Positions 18,781-29,597 of a stretch of DNA of 64,000 nucleotides are shown one piece after another; the first letter of the stretch is position 1; each line of letters starts with the position of its first letter. Origin of the DNA: Cyanobium sp. NIES-981. GTDB taxonomy: Bacteria; Cyanobacteriota; Cyanobacteriia; PCC-6307; Cyanobiaceae. A program made the translations under genes and the position numbers. The DNA is taken from assembly GCA_945877595.1 (NCBI GenBank), contig CAMDVN010000005.1:1-64000 (forward strand), in the 5' to 3' direction. The notes under the pieces are model-generated. The model was not told the origin of the DNA, did no database searches, and was given only the letters and a program-made list of their open reading frames with translations.

Positions 18781-19464
18781 GTGCAGGCCCTCACCCAACA
18801 GCAGACCTTGCCCATGGGAGCTGAGCCCCCAGGACGTGATGCTCAACGTGTACCTGATTTTGGCTGGTCGGCTGAAACGCCCCACACTCAGGCCTATCTG
18901 CTCAAGTCTTTGCGGGATCTGCTCAAGTTGGCTCATCGACCCCGTGGTCGCGTTCTGGATCTTGGCTGTGGCAATGGAGCCCTCTGCCAGCAGCTTGATG
19001 GCTGGGGATACACCGTCGTCGGGGTGGATCCCAGTGAGAGCGGCATCGCCCAAGCCACGCAGCGTTGCCCTCATCTTAGTTTTCACAAGGCGGTGGCCAA
19101 TCCTGCTGAGTTAGCCCTGCTGCAGCTGCCACCGTTTGATCTGGTCATCAGCACGGAGGTGGTGGAACACTGCCCGGCTCCTCGCAACTGGGCCGCTGCA
19201 GCGTTTGCCGCCCTGAGTCCAGGGGGGTTGTTGATTTGCTCCACCCCCTACCACGGCTATCTCAAGAACCTTGTTTTGGCCCTCAGCGGACGTTTGGACG
19301 CCCACTTCACGGTCCTGTGGGATGGAGGTCATATCAAGTTCTGGAGTCGATCAACCTTGAGTCAGTTGCTCAGTGAAGCGGGGTTTGTCGATCTGCAGTT
19401 TCGTGGTGCTGGGCGCCTTCCCTGGCTGTGGAAGTCGATGGTGCTTTCAGGTCGTAAGCCCTGA
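18781..19464 (+). CDS. Class I SAM-dependent methyltransferase
   Basis: GRVLDLGCGNGALCQQLDGWGYTVVGVDPSESGIAQA, FDLVISTEVVEHC. Confidence 0.85.
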   Translation: MQALTQQQTLPMGAEPPGRDAQRVPDFGWSAETPHTQAYLLKSLRDLLKLAHRPRGRVLDLGCGNGALCQQLDGWGYTVVGVDPSESGIAQATQRCPHLSFHKAVANPAELALLQLPPFDLVISTEVVEHCPAPRNWAAAAFAALSPGGLLICSTPYHGYLKNLVLALSGRLDAHFTVLWDGGHIKFWSRSTLSQLLSEAGFVDLQFRGAGRLPWLWKSMVLSGRKP

Positions 19465-19470
19465 CCTCGA

Positions 19471-22452
19471 CTATTTCGCCTCCATCCAGTTTGGGCCGAC
19501 GCCGGTGTCGACCAGCAGCGGCACGCTCAGGGTCACGGCCTGCTCCATGGTCTGTTTGACCAGGGCCCGCACCTCCTCCATGGCACCTGGGGCAGCCTCG
19601 AGCACCAGTTCATCGTGCACCTGGAGCAGCAACCTGGCGGGCAGTGCGGAGCGCTCCAGGGCCTGCTGCAGTTGCACCATGGCCAACTTGATGATGTCGG
19701 CACTGGAGCCCTGGATCGGCGCGTTGGCGGCGGCGCGCAGCTGCTGGGCCTCCATGCCGGCCCGGCGGGCCACCTCCAGGTCGATCTCCAGGGGATCTTT
19801 GCCCAGCAGGCGGCCCAGGCCATTGGGGTCGAAGCCAAAGGGCCGCCGCCGGCCCAGGATGGTTTCCACGTAGCCGCGGCTCAGGGCGAGCCGCTCCTGC
19901 AGCTCCAGAAAGGCGAAGACCTTGGGGTAGCGCTGCTTGTAGCGGATGAGGAAGTCTTTGGCTTCGGCTGCACTCACGCCGGTTTCCCGGGCAAAGCGCT
20001 GGGCCCCCATGCCGTAAATCACGCCGAAATTGATCGTTTTACCCAGGCGGCGTTCATCGGCAGTCACGCTGTCTTTGTCAAGCAGCAACCGGGCGGTGAG
20101 GGCGTGCACGTCGTCGCCCTGCTGGTAGGCATCAATCAGGACCGCTTCGCCCGAGAGGTGGGTGAGGATGCGCAGCTCGATCTGGGAATAATCGGCACTC
20201 AGCAGTTGCCAGCCCTCCTGGGGCAGAAACGCCTTGCGAATCCGGCGCGAAAACTCGGTGCGCACGGGAATGTTCTGCAGGTTTGGGTTGCTGCTGGACA
20301 GGCGCCCGGTGGCGGTGACCGCCTGGTTGAAATCGGTGTGCACTCGGCCGGTTTCAGCTTCCACCAGCAGTGGCAGGGCATCCACATAGGTGCTCTTGAG
20401 CTTGCTGAGGACGCGGTGCTCCAGCACCAGGGGCACCACCGGATGGTCGGCTTCGAGTTTTTCGAGCACGGCCGCGTCGGTGCTCCAACCGGTTTTGGTT
20501 TTGCGGGATTTTTTGCGGTCGAGCCCCAGGGTGTCAAAGAGCAGTTCGCCCAGCTGTTTGGGGGAGGCGAGGTTGAAGTCAACCCCCGCGGCGGCCCTGG
20601 CATCGGTCTCCAGCTGGCTCAAGGTGGCGGCCAGTTCGCCGGAGAGCTCCTTGAGGTAGCCGACGTCGATGCGGATGCCGGTGGCTTCCATCAGGGCCAG
20701 CACCGGCTCCAGGGGCAGTTCCACCTGATCGAGCAAGCGCGGCAGGGCTTCGCCCATGCCTTCGAGCTGGCCCCGCAGCAGGCGAGCCAGGCGCCAGGTG
20801 AGGTGCACGTCCATGCCGCAGTACTGGGCCGCCGCTTCGATCGGCACCACCGCAAACGTGGCCCCCTTGGGGACTAGCTCGGTGAAGCTGGTGGGGCTGA
20901 AGCCGAAGTTGCGCTGGGCCAGCACGTCGAGCCCATGCTTGTCATTGGCATCGCGGAGGTAATCGGCCAGCAGGGTGTCCATCACCACGCCGCCCAGGGG
21001 CAGTCCGTGACGCAGCAGGATCAGCCGGTCGTACTTGGCGTTTTGCAGTGCCTTCGGGTGCACGCTGCTGGCCAGCCAGGGGGCCAGGGCGCTGAGCACC
21101 TGATCAAGGGCCAGCTGCTCGGGGGCGGCCGGTGTCTCACTGAGCAAATCCGCTGCTGGGGCTGGGAGGTGACCGATCGGGATGTAGGCCAGCTCGCCCG
21201 GCCCCTCACCCCAGGCCAGGCCGATGCCCACCAGTTCAGCTCTGAAGGGGTTGAGGCTGGTGGTCTCGGTGTCGAGGGCCACGGCGGTGCTGGAGATCGC
21301 CATCAGCCGATCCAGGAGCTCGCTGAGGGCGATCGGGGTGGTGATCAGCTGGGGATTGAGAGCCGGTGTCGGTGCCGGTGCGGGCGGGTTGGCTTGGGCC
21401 GCAGGACCGGGGGCCCGCTGGGGGGCTGGGCTGGCCGCGGCGCTTGCTGGGATCGCTGCTGCGCTGGGCTCCGGCGGCGTGGCCGAGAACAGCCGCGCGA
21501 AGGTGCCCACCTGTTTCACCAGGCTGTAGAGCTCCAGCTCCTCAAGGCTTTGGCCAAGGGCTTCAGGCCGCACCTGCCCGAGGGCCAGCCGCGGTTCCTC
21601 GGGCAGGGGCACATCCAGCTTGATCTCGGCCAGCATGCGCGAGTGGAAGGCGTTGTCGCGGCCGTCTTCGAGCTTGCTGCGCAGGGTGGGCTTGAGACCG
21701 GCCAGCTGGGCATAGACCGTGTCGAGGGTGCCGTGGGCCTGCAGGAGGCCAATGGCAGTCTTGGGGCCCACCCCTCGCACGCCGGGGATGTTGTCGGAGC
21801 TATCGCCGGTGAGGGCCTTCAGGTCGACGACCTCCTCAGGTGGCACGCCGAGCTTGGCGATTACCCCCTCGCGACGGATCTCCAGGGGGCCGCTGTTTTT
21901 GGCGTAGGGGCCGCCGCCCATGTAGAGAACGGCGATGTCGCGGTTGTCGTCGACCAGCTGGAACAGGTCGCGGTCGCCTGAGAGGATTCGCACCCGCCAG
22001 CCCTCCCCCGCGGCCCGGTTGGCCAGGGTTCCCAGCACGTCGTCGGCTTCGAAGCCCGGCGCCATGGCCAGGGGGATGTCGAGGCTTTCGCGCAGGATCT
22101 GCTGCAGGTTGGCCAGATCCGCAAAAAAGTGTTCAGGCGCCACGTCGCGGTGGGCCTTGTAGGTGGCGTCGGCGTCATGGCGAAAGGTGGGTTCGGCGGT
22201 GTCAAAGGCCACCACCAGACCCTGGGGCTGGAGCCCTTTGCAGTTGTCGAGCAGGGCCTTGAGAAAGCCGTAGGTGACGCTGGTGGGTACCCCGGCCTTG
22301 GTGCTCAGACCGCCATCGCCCCCTTTGCTGAAGGCATAAAAACTTCGGAAGGCCAGCGAGTGGCCATCAATCAGCAGCAGCAGGGGCTTGTTGGAGTTGC
22401 TGTCGGCAGGATTGGAGCTTTGCGCCACGCTGGTGCTCTGCGGCGCCGCCAC
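19471..22452 (-). CDS. polA: DNA polymerase I
   Basis: 5'-nuclease PLLLLIDGHSLAFRSFYAF; ALDTETTSLNP; YSQIELRILTHLSGE; LGKTINFGVIYGMG; LLQVHDELVLEAP-type motif. The 1297-aa ORF is an over-extension; GTG start at 22452 or 22428. Confidence 0.95.
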   Translation of the reverse strand: MAAPQSTSVAQSSNPADSNSNKPLLLLIDGHSLAFRSFYAFSKGGDGGLSTKAGVPTSVTYGFLKALLDNCKGLQPQGLVVAFDTAEPTFRHDADATYKAHRDVAPEHFFADLANLQQILRESLDIPLAMAPGFEADDVLGTLANRAAGEGWRVRILSGDRDLFQLVDDNRDIAVLYMGGGPYAKNSGPLEIRREGVIAKLGVPPEEVVDLKALTGDSSDNIPGVRGVGPKTAIGLLQAHGTLDTVYAQLAGLKPTLRSKLEDGRDNAFHSRMLAEIKLDVPLPEEPRLALGQVRPEALGQSLEELELYSLVKQVGTFARLFSATPPEPSAAAIPASAAASPAPQRAPGPAAQANPPAPAPTPALNPQLITTPIALSELLDRLMAISSTAVALDTETTSLNPFRAELVGIGLAWGEGPGELAYIPIGHLPAPAADLLSETPAAPEQLALDQVLSALAPWLASSVHPKALQNAKYDRLILLRHGLPLGGVVMDTLLADYLRDANDKHGLDVLAQRNFGFSPTSFTELVPKGATFAVVPIEAAAQYCGMDVHLTWRLARLLRGQLEGMGEALPRLLDQVELPLEPVLALMEATGIRIDVGYLKELSGELAATLSQLETDARAAAGVDFNLASPKQLGELLFDTLGLDRKKSRKTKTGWSTDAAVLEKLEADHPVVPLVLEHRVLSKLKSTYVDALPLLVEAETGRVHTDFNQAVTATGRLSSSNPNLQNIPVRTEFSRRIRKAFLPQEGWQLLSADYSQIELRILTHLSGEAVLIDAYQQGDDVHALTARLLLDKDSVTADERRLGKTINFGVIYGMGAQRFARETGVSAAEAKDFLIRYKQRYPKVFAFLELQERLALSRGYVETILGRRRPFGFDPNGLGRLLGKDPLEIDLEVARRAGMEAQQLRAAANAPIQGSSADIIKLAMVQLQQALERSALPARLLLQVHDELVLEAAPGAMEEVRALVKQTMEQAVTLSVPLLVDTGVGPNWMEAK

Positions 22453-22635
22453 GGTGAAGGATTCGAATTGTCCCAGCCTCGCAGATGTGATGCCGATTGC
22501 GCTGGTTGCCGAGTGAGCGGGTTGCCGAGTGAGCTGTTGGCGTCCGAGCAGGGGTGCGAGGCACTGGCGCAGACCGAGCTCCCTGGGGCATCCTGTGGGC
22601 AGGCAGGTCCGTTTCGGTTGCCGCGCTAAACCGCC

Positions 22636-22878
22636 ATGGGCCGCACTCCCCGCCGCTACGCCATCCACCTGCACATGAGTGGCGGCCAAACTGAAACGGT
22701 GCATTTCGCCACCCTGGAGGCCTTTCAGCAGTGGTACGGGGGGGTGCTCACCGCATCGGCCTCTGACACCTTTGTGAATGTGCCGATTAGTGACCTCGAT
22801 GGCGAATACCTGGTGGTTCGCCCCAGTGGCGTGATCGGCATCCGCGTGGAACCTAAGTTCAGCGCCACCGATGAATGA
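22636..22878 (+). CDS. Conserved hypothetical protein (80 aa)
   Basis: MGRTPRRYAIHLHMSGGQTETVHFATLEAFQQWYGGVLTASASDTFVNVPISDLDGEYLVVRPSGVIGIRVEP. Confidence 0.75.
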   Translation: MGRTPRRYAIHLHMSGGQTETVHFATLEAFQQWYGGVLTASASDTFVNVPISDLDGEYLVVRPSGVIGIRVEPKFSATDE

Positions 22879-22930
22879 CCCTGTGAATGACCCTGCCACT
22901 TCAAGGCCTTGGCAGTTCAAGGCCTTGCCA
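22871..22930. repeat. Two consecutive tandem duplications: 12-bp (ATGAATGACCCT/GTGAATGACCCT) then 16-bp (GCCACTTCAAGGCCTT/GGCAGTTCAAGGCCTT)
   Basis: Direct reading; spans the stop of the 22636 ORF. Confidence 0.85.
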
Positions 22931-22969
22931 CTGCATGATTCTGTGAATGCATGACGTTGCCATCGCCGC

Positions 22970-24211
22970 ATGACGACTGAGCGGCTCGGTCTGCTCTGGG
23001 GTATCACGGTTTTTGCCGGTGCCGTGGCCCAAACCTTGGCCTGGTTCACAGGGCTGCCAGGGGTGGTGTTGCTGCTCAGTGTCGGCCTGTTGGTGGGCCG
23101 CTCGGGCCTGCATCTGGTTGAACCGCTGGATCTGGGCGTGGGCCTGGAGACCGTGGTGGGTCTGCTGGTGAGCCTGGTGCTCTTCGATGGCGGCATCAAC
23201 CTGCGACTGCCCGGAGACACCCTCAAGCTCACCGTGGTGCGCATCGTGGTGGTGCGGCTGGTGCTGGCCCTGACCGGGGGCCTATTGGCGGCCCATTGGC
23301 TGGCGGGGCTGAGCTGGCCGCTGGCGTCGGTGTTCAGCGCCATCGTGCTGGCCACGGGGCCCACGGTGGTGACGCCGCTGGTTCAGCAGATCCGGCTGAA
23401 GCCGACTCTGGGTGATGTGTTGGAGGGGGAGGGGCTGCTGCTCGAGCCGGTTGGTGCCGTGCTGGCCCTGATGCTGCTGGAGCTGGTGCTGGGCAATCTC
23501 CATGGCTGGCGTGAGCTGGCACTCGGCCTTCTCGAGCGCTTGGCTGGCGGGGTTGCGCTGGGGGCGTTCTGTGGCTGGCTGCTGGCCCAGGGGCTGCGCC
23601 GTATCCCGGCCAGCTCGGGCGGGGCCCTGCGTTTGCAGCTCACCTTGGGGGTGCTGTTTTTGATGTTTTCAGGCTGTGAGCAAGTGCTGCCTGAATCGGG
23701 CCTGCCGGCCGCCGTGGCCGCGGGGGTGGTGGTGGGCCGCCAGCCCAACATCGACGCTGCCGAACTCGATGCGGTGATCCGCCAGCTGGCCCAGCTGGCG
23801 ATCACGATGCTGTTTCCCCTCCTCGCCGCCGACGTGAGTTGGAGCGAACTCAGCCCGCTGGGCTGGGGAGGCATTGCCTGCGTGCTCACGATGATGCTTC
23901 TCCAGCGTCCCTTGGCCATTGGCTTGGCCACTTGGGGGTTGGACCTGGCCCCGGCTGAGAAGCTGCTGCTGGCCTGGGTGGCGCCCCGTGGCATCGTCAC
24001 CGCTGCGGTGGCGAGTCTGTTTGCCCTGCGGCTTGAGGAGGCCGGTGTGCTGGGTGCAGGCCGGCTGCAGGGATTGGTGTTTCTGACGATCCTGATGACC
24101 GTTGGGCTGCAGGGCCTCTCTGCAGCGCCGCTGGCCCGTCGCCTTGGGCTCGTGGATGAGGCACCAGCCACCCTTGAGCCGGTTGGCGCAGGCACCACGG
24201 GGCCGGATTAG
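22970..24211 (+). CDS. Sodium/proton antiporter, CPA1/NhaP type
   Basis: Multiple TM segments, [50 protein letters not shown]. Confidence 0.88.
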   Translation: MTTERLGLLWGITVFAGAVAQTLAWFTGLPGVVLLLSVGLLVGRSGLHLVEPLDLGVGLETVVGLLVSLVLFDGGINLRLPGDTLKLTVVRIVVVRLVLALTGGLLAAHWLAGLSWPLASVFSAIVLATGPTVVTPLVQQIRLKPTLGDVLEGEGLLLEPVGAVLALMLLELVLGNLHGWRELALGLLERLAGGVALGAFCGWLLAQGLRRIPASSGGALRLQLTLGVLFLMFSGCEQVLPESGLPAAVAAGVVVGRQPNIDAAELDAVIRQLAQLAITMLFPLLAADVSWSELSPLGWGGIACVLTMMLLQRPLAIGLATWGLDLAPAEKLLLAWVAPRGIVTAAVASLFALRLEEAGVLGAGRLQGLVFLTILMTVGLQGLSAAPLARRLGLVDEAPATLEPVGAGTTGPD

Positions 24212-25692
24212 ATCGCCCGCTTCAGCCGGGGCAGGTCGTCGCCCAGTTGGTGAAGCAACAGCCAGGTGGTCATGAGGTCAGGGCCTTGCAGGCTGCCGAG
24301 CAGGGCCGCGCGCAGGCTCTTCATGATGACTCCCTTCTTGATGCCGGCAGTGGTGCAGGCTTCAGCCAGCAACTGCTGAGCCTGATCGGTTGTCAACCCG
24401 CTGCTACCTGCAGGAGCTCCCGAAAGGGCCATCTCCAGGGCCGCAGTCAACGCCGCCAGAGCCGGCCTGGCGCCTTCCACCGCCAGCTGGGCCTGGGCCG
24501 CTTCAGTGAGCTCAGGGGTCTCGAAAAAGGGCTGAGCCTGGTCCACTCCGTCGGCCAGCAGGGTAAGGGAGGGGCCCAGCAGGGCGGCCAGCTCTCGCTG
24601 CCACAGGGGATCCGCCGAAGGGTTCCCCGGTGTGGTCCCCCAGCCCCGCTCGGCCCAGAGCGGCGCCAGTTGATCCCGCAGGCTTTCAGCATCCAGCCCA
24701 TGCAGCACCTGGCCGTTGAGCCAGTTGAGCTTGTCCCAGTCGAAGCGGGCACCGGCGCGGTTGACCCGATCAAAATCAAACACCGCAGCGGCTTGCTCGA
24801 GGGAAAACCGCTCCCCCATGCCCTCGGGTGGAGACCAGCCCAGCAGGGTCATGTAATTGGCCAGGGCTTCGGGCCTGTAACCCAAATTGCGGAAGTCACT
24901 CACGGAGGTGACCCCATCGCGCTTGGAGAGTTTCTTGCCCTCTTGATTGAGGATCAAGGGAGTGTGGGCAAACACGGGCTGCTTCAGCCCCAGGGCTTCG
25001 TAGAGCAGCAGTTGCTTGGCGGTGTTGGCGATGTGGTCTTCGCCGCGAATCACATGGCTGATCGCCATGGCGGCATCGTCAACGACCACCACCAGGTTGT
25101 AGAGCGGATCACCGATTTGATCGGCCGGTGCACGCCGGGCGATCACCATATCGCCGCCTAGATCGCCGCCGCTCCAACGCATCTCACCGCGCACCAGATC
25201 GTGCCAGCTGATCGTGGCGTGGTCGTCGATCTTGAAGCGCACCACCGCCTCGCGACCTTCGGCGATGAAGGCCTGCTGCTGCTCGGGACTCAGGTTGCGG
25301 TGGCGGTTGTCGTAGCGGGGGGCCTGCTTGGCGGCCGCCTGGGCTTCGCGCATGGCCGTGAGCTCGGCTTCGCTGGCATAACAGCGGTAGGCGTGGCCAC
25401 TGGCCAACAACTGGGCAATCGCAGCGCGGTGGAATTCGATCCGCTCGCTCTGGATCACGGGGTCCTCGTCCCAGAGAAGCCCTAGCCACTGCAGGCCTTC
25501 GAGGATGTTGGCGGTGTACTCAGGATTGCTGCGCTCTTTGTCGGTGTCTTCGATGCGAAGCAAGAACCGGCCGCCATGGCGACGCGCAAACAGCCAATTG
25601 AACACAGCTGTACGTGCTGTGCCGATGTGGAGTGTGCCGGTGGGGCTTGGGGCCAAACGCACCCGCACTGAAGAATCCGTTGCAGCCGTCAT
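24208..25692 (-). CDS. gltX: Glutamyl-tRNA synthetase
   Basis: [52 protein letters not shown]. Confidence 0.97.
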   Translation of the reverse strand: MTAATDSSVRVRLAPSPTGTLHIGTARTAVFNWLFARRHGGRFLLRIEDTDKERSNPEYTANILEGLQWLGLLWDEDPVIQSERIEFHRAAIAQLLASGHAYRCYASEAELTAMREAQAAAKQAPRYDNRHRNLSPEQQQAFIAEGREAVVRFKIDDHATISWHDLVRGEMRWSGGDLGGDMVIARRAPADQIGDPLYNLVVVVDDAAMAISHVIRGEDHIANTAKQLLLYEALGLKQPVFAHTPLILNQEGKKLSKRDGVTSVSDFRNLGYRPEALANYMTLLGWSPPEGMGERFSLEQAAAVFDFDRVNRAGARFDWDKLNWLNGQVLHGLDAESLRDQLAPLWAERGWGTTPGNPSADPLWQRELAALLGPSLTLLADGVDQAQPFFETPELTEAAQAQLAVEGARPALAALTAALEMALSGAPAGSSGLTTDQAQQLLAEACTTAGIKKGVIMKSLRAALLGSLQGPDLMTTWLLLHQLGDDLPRLKRAI

Positions 25693-25717
25693 GGAGTGCG
25701 GATTCAGATGATTTGAA

Positions 25718-25791
25718 CGGGACTGACGGGGCTCGAACCCGCAACTTCCGCCGTGACAGGGCGGTGCTCTAACCGATTGAACTACAGTCCC
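25718..25791 (-). tRNA. tRNA-Asp (GTC)
   Basis: Minus strand GGGACTGTAGTTCAATCGGTTAGAGCACCGCCCTGTCACGGCGGAAGTTGCGGGTTCGAGCCCCGTCAGTCCC, cloverleaf with GTC anticodon. Confidence 0.96.
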
Positions 25792-25945
25792 AAAAGACCC
25801 AGAAACCAAAAGGTGGCTGGATAGCGGCAGCTGTACGAGCTCGAAGGCTCACGCAACGCCTTGAACAGTATCTGTGATCACCGGTGCTTCCGTCAACCTG
25901 GGCTTGGGAAGCATCGGTCAACACTGTGATCAGCACAGGCCGGCT

Positions 25946-26134
25946 TCAAGGCCGAAAACCTGCGGGCTCGATCAGGCGAACCTGATTGCCCCGGGCGGTA
26001 AATTCCCGCCCCTGATCGCTTTGCACCACGACACGTCCACCGGATTTCACACGGATCACCCGGGCACGTACCCAGCCAAGGGCTGCGGATTCGAGCACCT
26101 TAACGACATCACCGGGTTGTAGATCCAACTCCAT
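25946..26134 (-). CDS. Small conserved hypothetical protein (62 aa)
   Basis: MELDLQPGDVVKVLESAALGWVRARVIRVKSGGRVVVQSDQGREFTARGNQVRLIEPAGFRP between two tRNA genes. Confidence 0.75.
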   Translation of the reverse strand: MELDLQPGDVVKVLESAALGWVRARVIRVKSGGRVVVQSDQGREFTARGNQVRLIEPAGFRP

Positions 26135-26170
26135 GCTCGGAACCACGAAACTGCAGATGGGGACATCGAA

Positions 26171-26243
26171 CGCGCCGTGGAGGACTTGAACCCCCGGCAT
26201 CAGGTTTTGGAGACCTGCGTTCTACCAACTGAACTAACGGCGC
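26171..26243 (-). tRNA. tRNA-Trp (CCA)
   Basis: Minus strand GCGCCGTTAGTTCAGTTGGTAGAACGCAGGTCTCCAAAACCTGATGCCGGGGGTTCAAGTCCTCCACGGCGC. Confidence 0.96.
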
Positions 26244-26299
26244 AAGGCCGATGCCCCCTGACCATCACCTTCCGTGGGGGGGACCCCACGGCCATTGAA

Positions 26300-26785
26300 T
26301 CAGCGGTCGAAGCGCTGCTTCACCCGAGTGGCTTTACCCACCCGGTCGCGCAGATAAAAGAGCTTCGCCCGACGCACTTTACCGCGGCGCTCCACCTTGA
26401 CGGAGGCAACCTGGGGACTGTGAAGCATGAAAACCCTTTCCACACCGATGCCCTGGAAAATCCGGCGCACGGTGATCGTTTCATTGAGGCCGCCGTGGCG
26501 CTTGGCGATCACGACACCTTCGTAGGGCTGAACCCGCTCCTTGTTGCCCTCACGGATCCTGACACCCACCTTGACGGTGTCGCCCACATAGATCTCGGGG
26601 AGGTCACTTTTGAGCTGTTCGGCCTCGAAGGAGCGAATCAGTTCATAGGCACTCAACTTGCCCGTGGTGGCTTTGCTACCGGCCGCGGCAGGTTTGTTGG
26701 GCCCAGAGGTCTCTGAGGCCTCGGAGATCTCGGTCAAGGGCTCCTCGGTCTCGGGGGCGGGCTGGGCTTCGATTTGGTTGTCCAC
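26300..26785 (-). CDS. rplS: 50S ribosomal protein L19 with N-terminal extension
   Basis: [59 protein letters not shown]. Confidence 0.96.
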   Translation of the reverse strand: MDNQIEAQPAPETEEPLTEISEASETSGPNKPAAAGSKATTGKLSAYELIRSFEAEQLKSDLPEIYVGDTVKVGVRIREGNKERVQPYEGVVIAKRHGGLNETITVRRIFQGIGVERVFMLHSPQVASVKVERRGKVRRAKLFYLRDRVGKATRVKQRFDR

Positions 26786-26951
26786 AGTTGAAGTGTCGCT
26801 TTTGGATGTCGCCTGAATTGAATGTGGCTTTTCGGTATGGCGTTGTTGAGATGTCGCCCTGGATGGCAGCGAATCGGATCTTCGCAGACCCGGCTGTCAT
26901 CCCTGCCGCCACGTGCCCGGCCAAGGTTCCAGTGTACCGGTTTAGGGGGGA

Positions 26952-27311
26952 TCAGTCTCCGGGGATGGTGGGTTGGCCGCCAGGACGGCGGCGGCGCAGG
27001 CGATCCAGGGCCATTGCTGCCCCACTGGCCAGCATCCACATCAGGCCCAGCCCGTTGAGCAAGACATACAGCGTTTCGCCTTGGGGGCCCAGCCAGCGCT
27101 GCAACCACTCCCCCTCATGCAGCACCATCAGGACGTGGGCCTGATCTCGGCCCAGCCCACCCCAATCGCGCACCAGGCGGTAGCCCATCCCACTGATCAC
27201 CGTGAGGCTGAGGGGCAGCAGCACAAAGGGGGCGAGGTTGGCGTGGGCGCGTCGCAAGCGTTGGATCAAGACCCTCCCCCACGGGGATGGGGCTGAATTG
27301 GCCTGGGGCAT
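26952..27311 (-). CDS. PepSY-like/heme-region membrane hypothetical protein
   Basis: Two TM segments, [28 protein letters not shown]...MVLHEGEW. Confidence 0.6.
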   Translation of the reverse strand: MPQANSAPSPWGRVLIQRLRRAHANLAPFVLLPLSLTVISGMGYRLVRDWGGLGRDQAHVLMVLHEGEWLQRWLGPQGETLYVLLNGLGLMWMLASGAAMALDRLRRRRPGGQPTIPGD

Positions 27312-27392
27312 GGCAGGGAGTTGCGGTGGCCGGCGCTTCAGGTGCAGCGTTGGCTAGCTTGCAGCGAGGACTGGAATTTCGGAAAGGGTGGG

Positions 27393-28241
27393 ATGAATCT
27401 CTTTGCTGATCTACTCGCTAGTAGCAAGCCCAAATCGGCCGTGCTGGAAACAGGCCCCCGCATTCAGAAATCGAGACGCGGAGTCGAGATTAAAAGCGCC
27501 CGTGAGATTCAGACCATGCGCCAGGCCAGCCGGATTGTGGCCACCGTGTTGCGCGAGATGCTTGAGCTTGCGGCTCCCGGCATGACCACGGGTGATCTTG
27601 ATCGCCATGCCGAAAGCCGCATTCGTGCCATGGGAGCCACGCCCAGCTTCAAGGGGTATCACGGTTTCCCAGCCAGCATCTGCGCTTCGATTAATAATGA
27701 AGTGGTGCATGGCATACCCAGCAGCAAGCGGGTGATTCAGGCTGGTGACCTGCTCAAGGTTGATACCGGTGCTTATTTTGATGGGTACCACGGCGACAGT
27801 TGCGTCACAATCTGCGTCGGCGAACAATCGGGTGAAGACGCCCAGCGCATCGCTCGGGTTGCCCAGGAATCGCTCATGCGGGGTCTGGCCCAGATCAAGG
27901 CGGGAAACACCCTCCTTGATATCGCTGCTGCCGTTCAGGACCACGTTGAGGCCCACGGCTTTGCGATCGTTGAGGACTACACGGGCCACGGTGTGGGCCG
28001 CAACCTCCACGAAGAGCCCTCGGTGTTCAACTACCGAACCCGGGATCTCCCCAACATGACCCTGCGGCCGGGCATGACCCTGGCGGTGGAGCCCATTCTC
28101 AATGCAGGCAGCAAAGCCTGTCGCACCCTCAAGGACCGCTGGACCGTGGTCACCGTTGATGGAAGCCTGTCGGCCCAGTGGGAGCACACCATCGCGGTCA
28201 CCAGTGACGGCTGCGAAATCCTCACGGATCGGGATTTTTAA
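27393..28241 (+). CDS. map: Methionine aminopeptidase
   Basis: [52 protein letters not shown]. Confidence 0.96.
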   Translation: MNLFADLLASSKPKSAVLETGPRIQKSRRGVEIKSAREIQTMRQASRIVATVLREMLELAAPGMTTGDLDRHAESRIRAMGATPSFKGYHGFPASICASINNEVVHGIPSSKRVIQAGDLLKVDTGAYFDGYHGDSCVTICVGEQSGEDAQRIARVAQESLMRGLAQIKAGNTLLDIAAAVQDHVEAHGFAIVEDYTGHGVGRNLHEEPSVFNYRTRDLPNMTLRPGMTLAVEPILNAGSKACRTLKDRWTVVTVDGSLSAQWEHTIAVTSDGCEILTDRDF

Positions 28242-28276
28242 GCGATTCGGACTTGAGGACTGCGCAATTCACACGC

Positions 28277-28990
28277 CTACTGGGGTTCAGAGCGGCTGCA
28301 GGCTTTGAAGTAAAGCCAGCGCCCCAGGGTGGTCAGAGGCATGAGGGCATAGGTCAGGGGATTGGGTGTAACGATGATCAGGCCGAGATTGAACCTGGCC
28401 TGCATCAGAATCTGGCCGGCCACAAAATCGGCATCCATCACGCCGATCGGATTGAGGGCAGAGCGAAAGGGTCCGAGCACAAGCCGACGAATTCGTAGGG
28501 AGGGACTGAGGTCCAAGGCCCGAAGGCTGATTAACTGACCAAGCAACCGTTTGCTGATTTCGTAGAGCGGGCTGAGGGCTGGTTGAATTTCGGCTTCAGA
28601 GGTGTTGAGCCACACTTCGGCGCGCCGGCCCCGGGCCTGAGTGGCAAACAACTCCAGCATTCGCCAGCTGCTCAGCGCATTGACCTCCAGGCTCAGCTGG
28701 GTGTTGGCGGCGCTGCGGCCCTGATGCACGTTGACCCCGTGGTTGAGCACCAGCACATCGACTTCCTTGAGCTGGGCAATCAGGGCCTGCTCCTCGCCCA
28801 CCTGCCAGACCATGTGCTGATGGGGGATGGGCATTCCGGCCCGGTCAAGGAGCTCGAGCGGGGTTTCACGGCTGGTGATCGCGATCAGCCGGGCGCCCTG
28901 TTGGTGCCACCGGCGCAATAGGGCTTGACCCAGGGCACCGCTGGCACCGGTGATCGCCACGGTGATCACGTCGCTGCTGGGGGACCCGCT
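28277..28990 (-). CDS. SDR-family oxidoreductase
   Basis: VAITGASGALGQALLRRW, LVLNHGVN; the upstream ORF extension is doubtful. Confidence 0.75.
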   Translation of the reverse strand, partial: SGSPSSDVITVAITGASGALGQALLRRWHQQGARLIAITSRETPLELLDRAGMPIPHQHMVWQVGEEQALIAQLKEVDVLVLNHGVNVHQGRSAANTQLSLEVNALSSWRMLELFATQARGRRAEVWLNTSEAEIQPALSPLYEISKRLLGQLISLRALDLSPSLRIRRLVLGPFRSALNPIGVMDADFVAGQILMQARFNLGLIIVTPNPLTYALMPLTTLGRWLYFKACSRSEPQ

Positions 28991-29132
28991 GAAGGGGGTA
29001 GTGGCTGTGTTGGTGATGGTCTTCGCGGGGGGGTCTGGCGGTGAGGCGGCGGGCAGGCCGGGCTCGGTGGTGCGCATGCAGCTGGCGCGAATGGGGGCGT
29101 CTGCGTCAGCATGATTGAACCCAGGGATGCCC

Positions 29133-29561
29133 ATGCGCCCCGCCATGGCTGTCCATCCATTCGCTGTCTCCAGTGCAACGGCCTTCCCTGCCGGGGTTCC
29201 CCCCTCGGCGACGACCCTGGTGCCCCTGTTTGCCCCCTACTGCGGCGGCGTTGGCGGCAGCGTTGGTGGTGGCGGATCGAATCTTGAGGCTGCCCTCACC
29301 CTGCTGCAACAGGGGTACTTGATCGGCTTGAGAAGCCTTAAGGGTGGCCAGGCCCACCGCTATGAGCTGCGCTGGAGCGGGGCCCTGGCTCCCTTGGACC
29401 CCACCACCTGCGTGCTCAGCTTTCCCCAACGACCAGCGGTGAGCTATCGCTTTCAACTGCCGGCCCACCGTCTTGTGATGTGGCTGCAGCAGTGCCAGGG
29501 GGAGGCCCTCCCCGAGGCTTTCTGGCGCTGGTTGATCCTGGGCATCGAGCAACCCGCCTAA
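29133..29561 (+). CDS. Conserved hypothetical protein
   Basis: ORF with plausible spacing upstream of the 29598 gene; start uncertain. Confidence 0.6.
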   Translation: MRPAMAVHPFAVSSATAFPAGVPPSATTLVPLFAPYCGGVGGSVGGGGSNLEAALTLLQQGYLIGLRSLKGGQAHRYELRWSGALAPLDPTTCVLSFPQRPAVSYRFQLPAHRLVMWLQQCQGEALPEAFWRWLILGIEQPA

Positions 29562-29597
29562 ATTGGTGTCCACATGCCGGTTACGGGAGGTTCCCTG

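Noticed and set aside
22453-23364. 1297-aa ORF reading polA upstream to 23364
   Set aside because: Upstream part is antisense to the antiporter and the 80-aa gene; polA homology starts near LLLLIDGHSLAF, so the start was set near 22452.
24208-25809. gltX start at 25809
   Set aside because: Extension reads through tRNA-Asp; the conserved N-terminus begins after the ATG at 25692.
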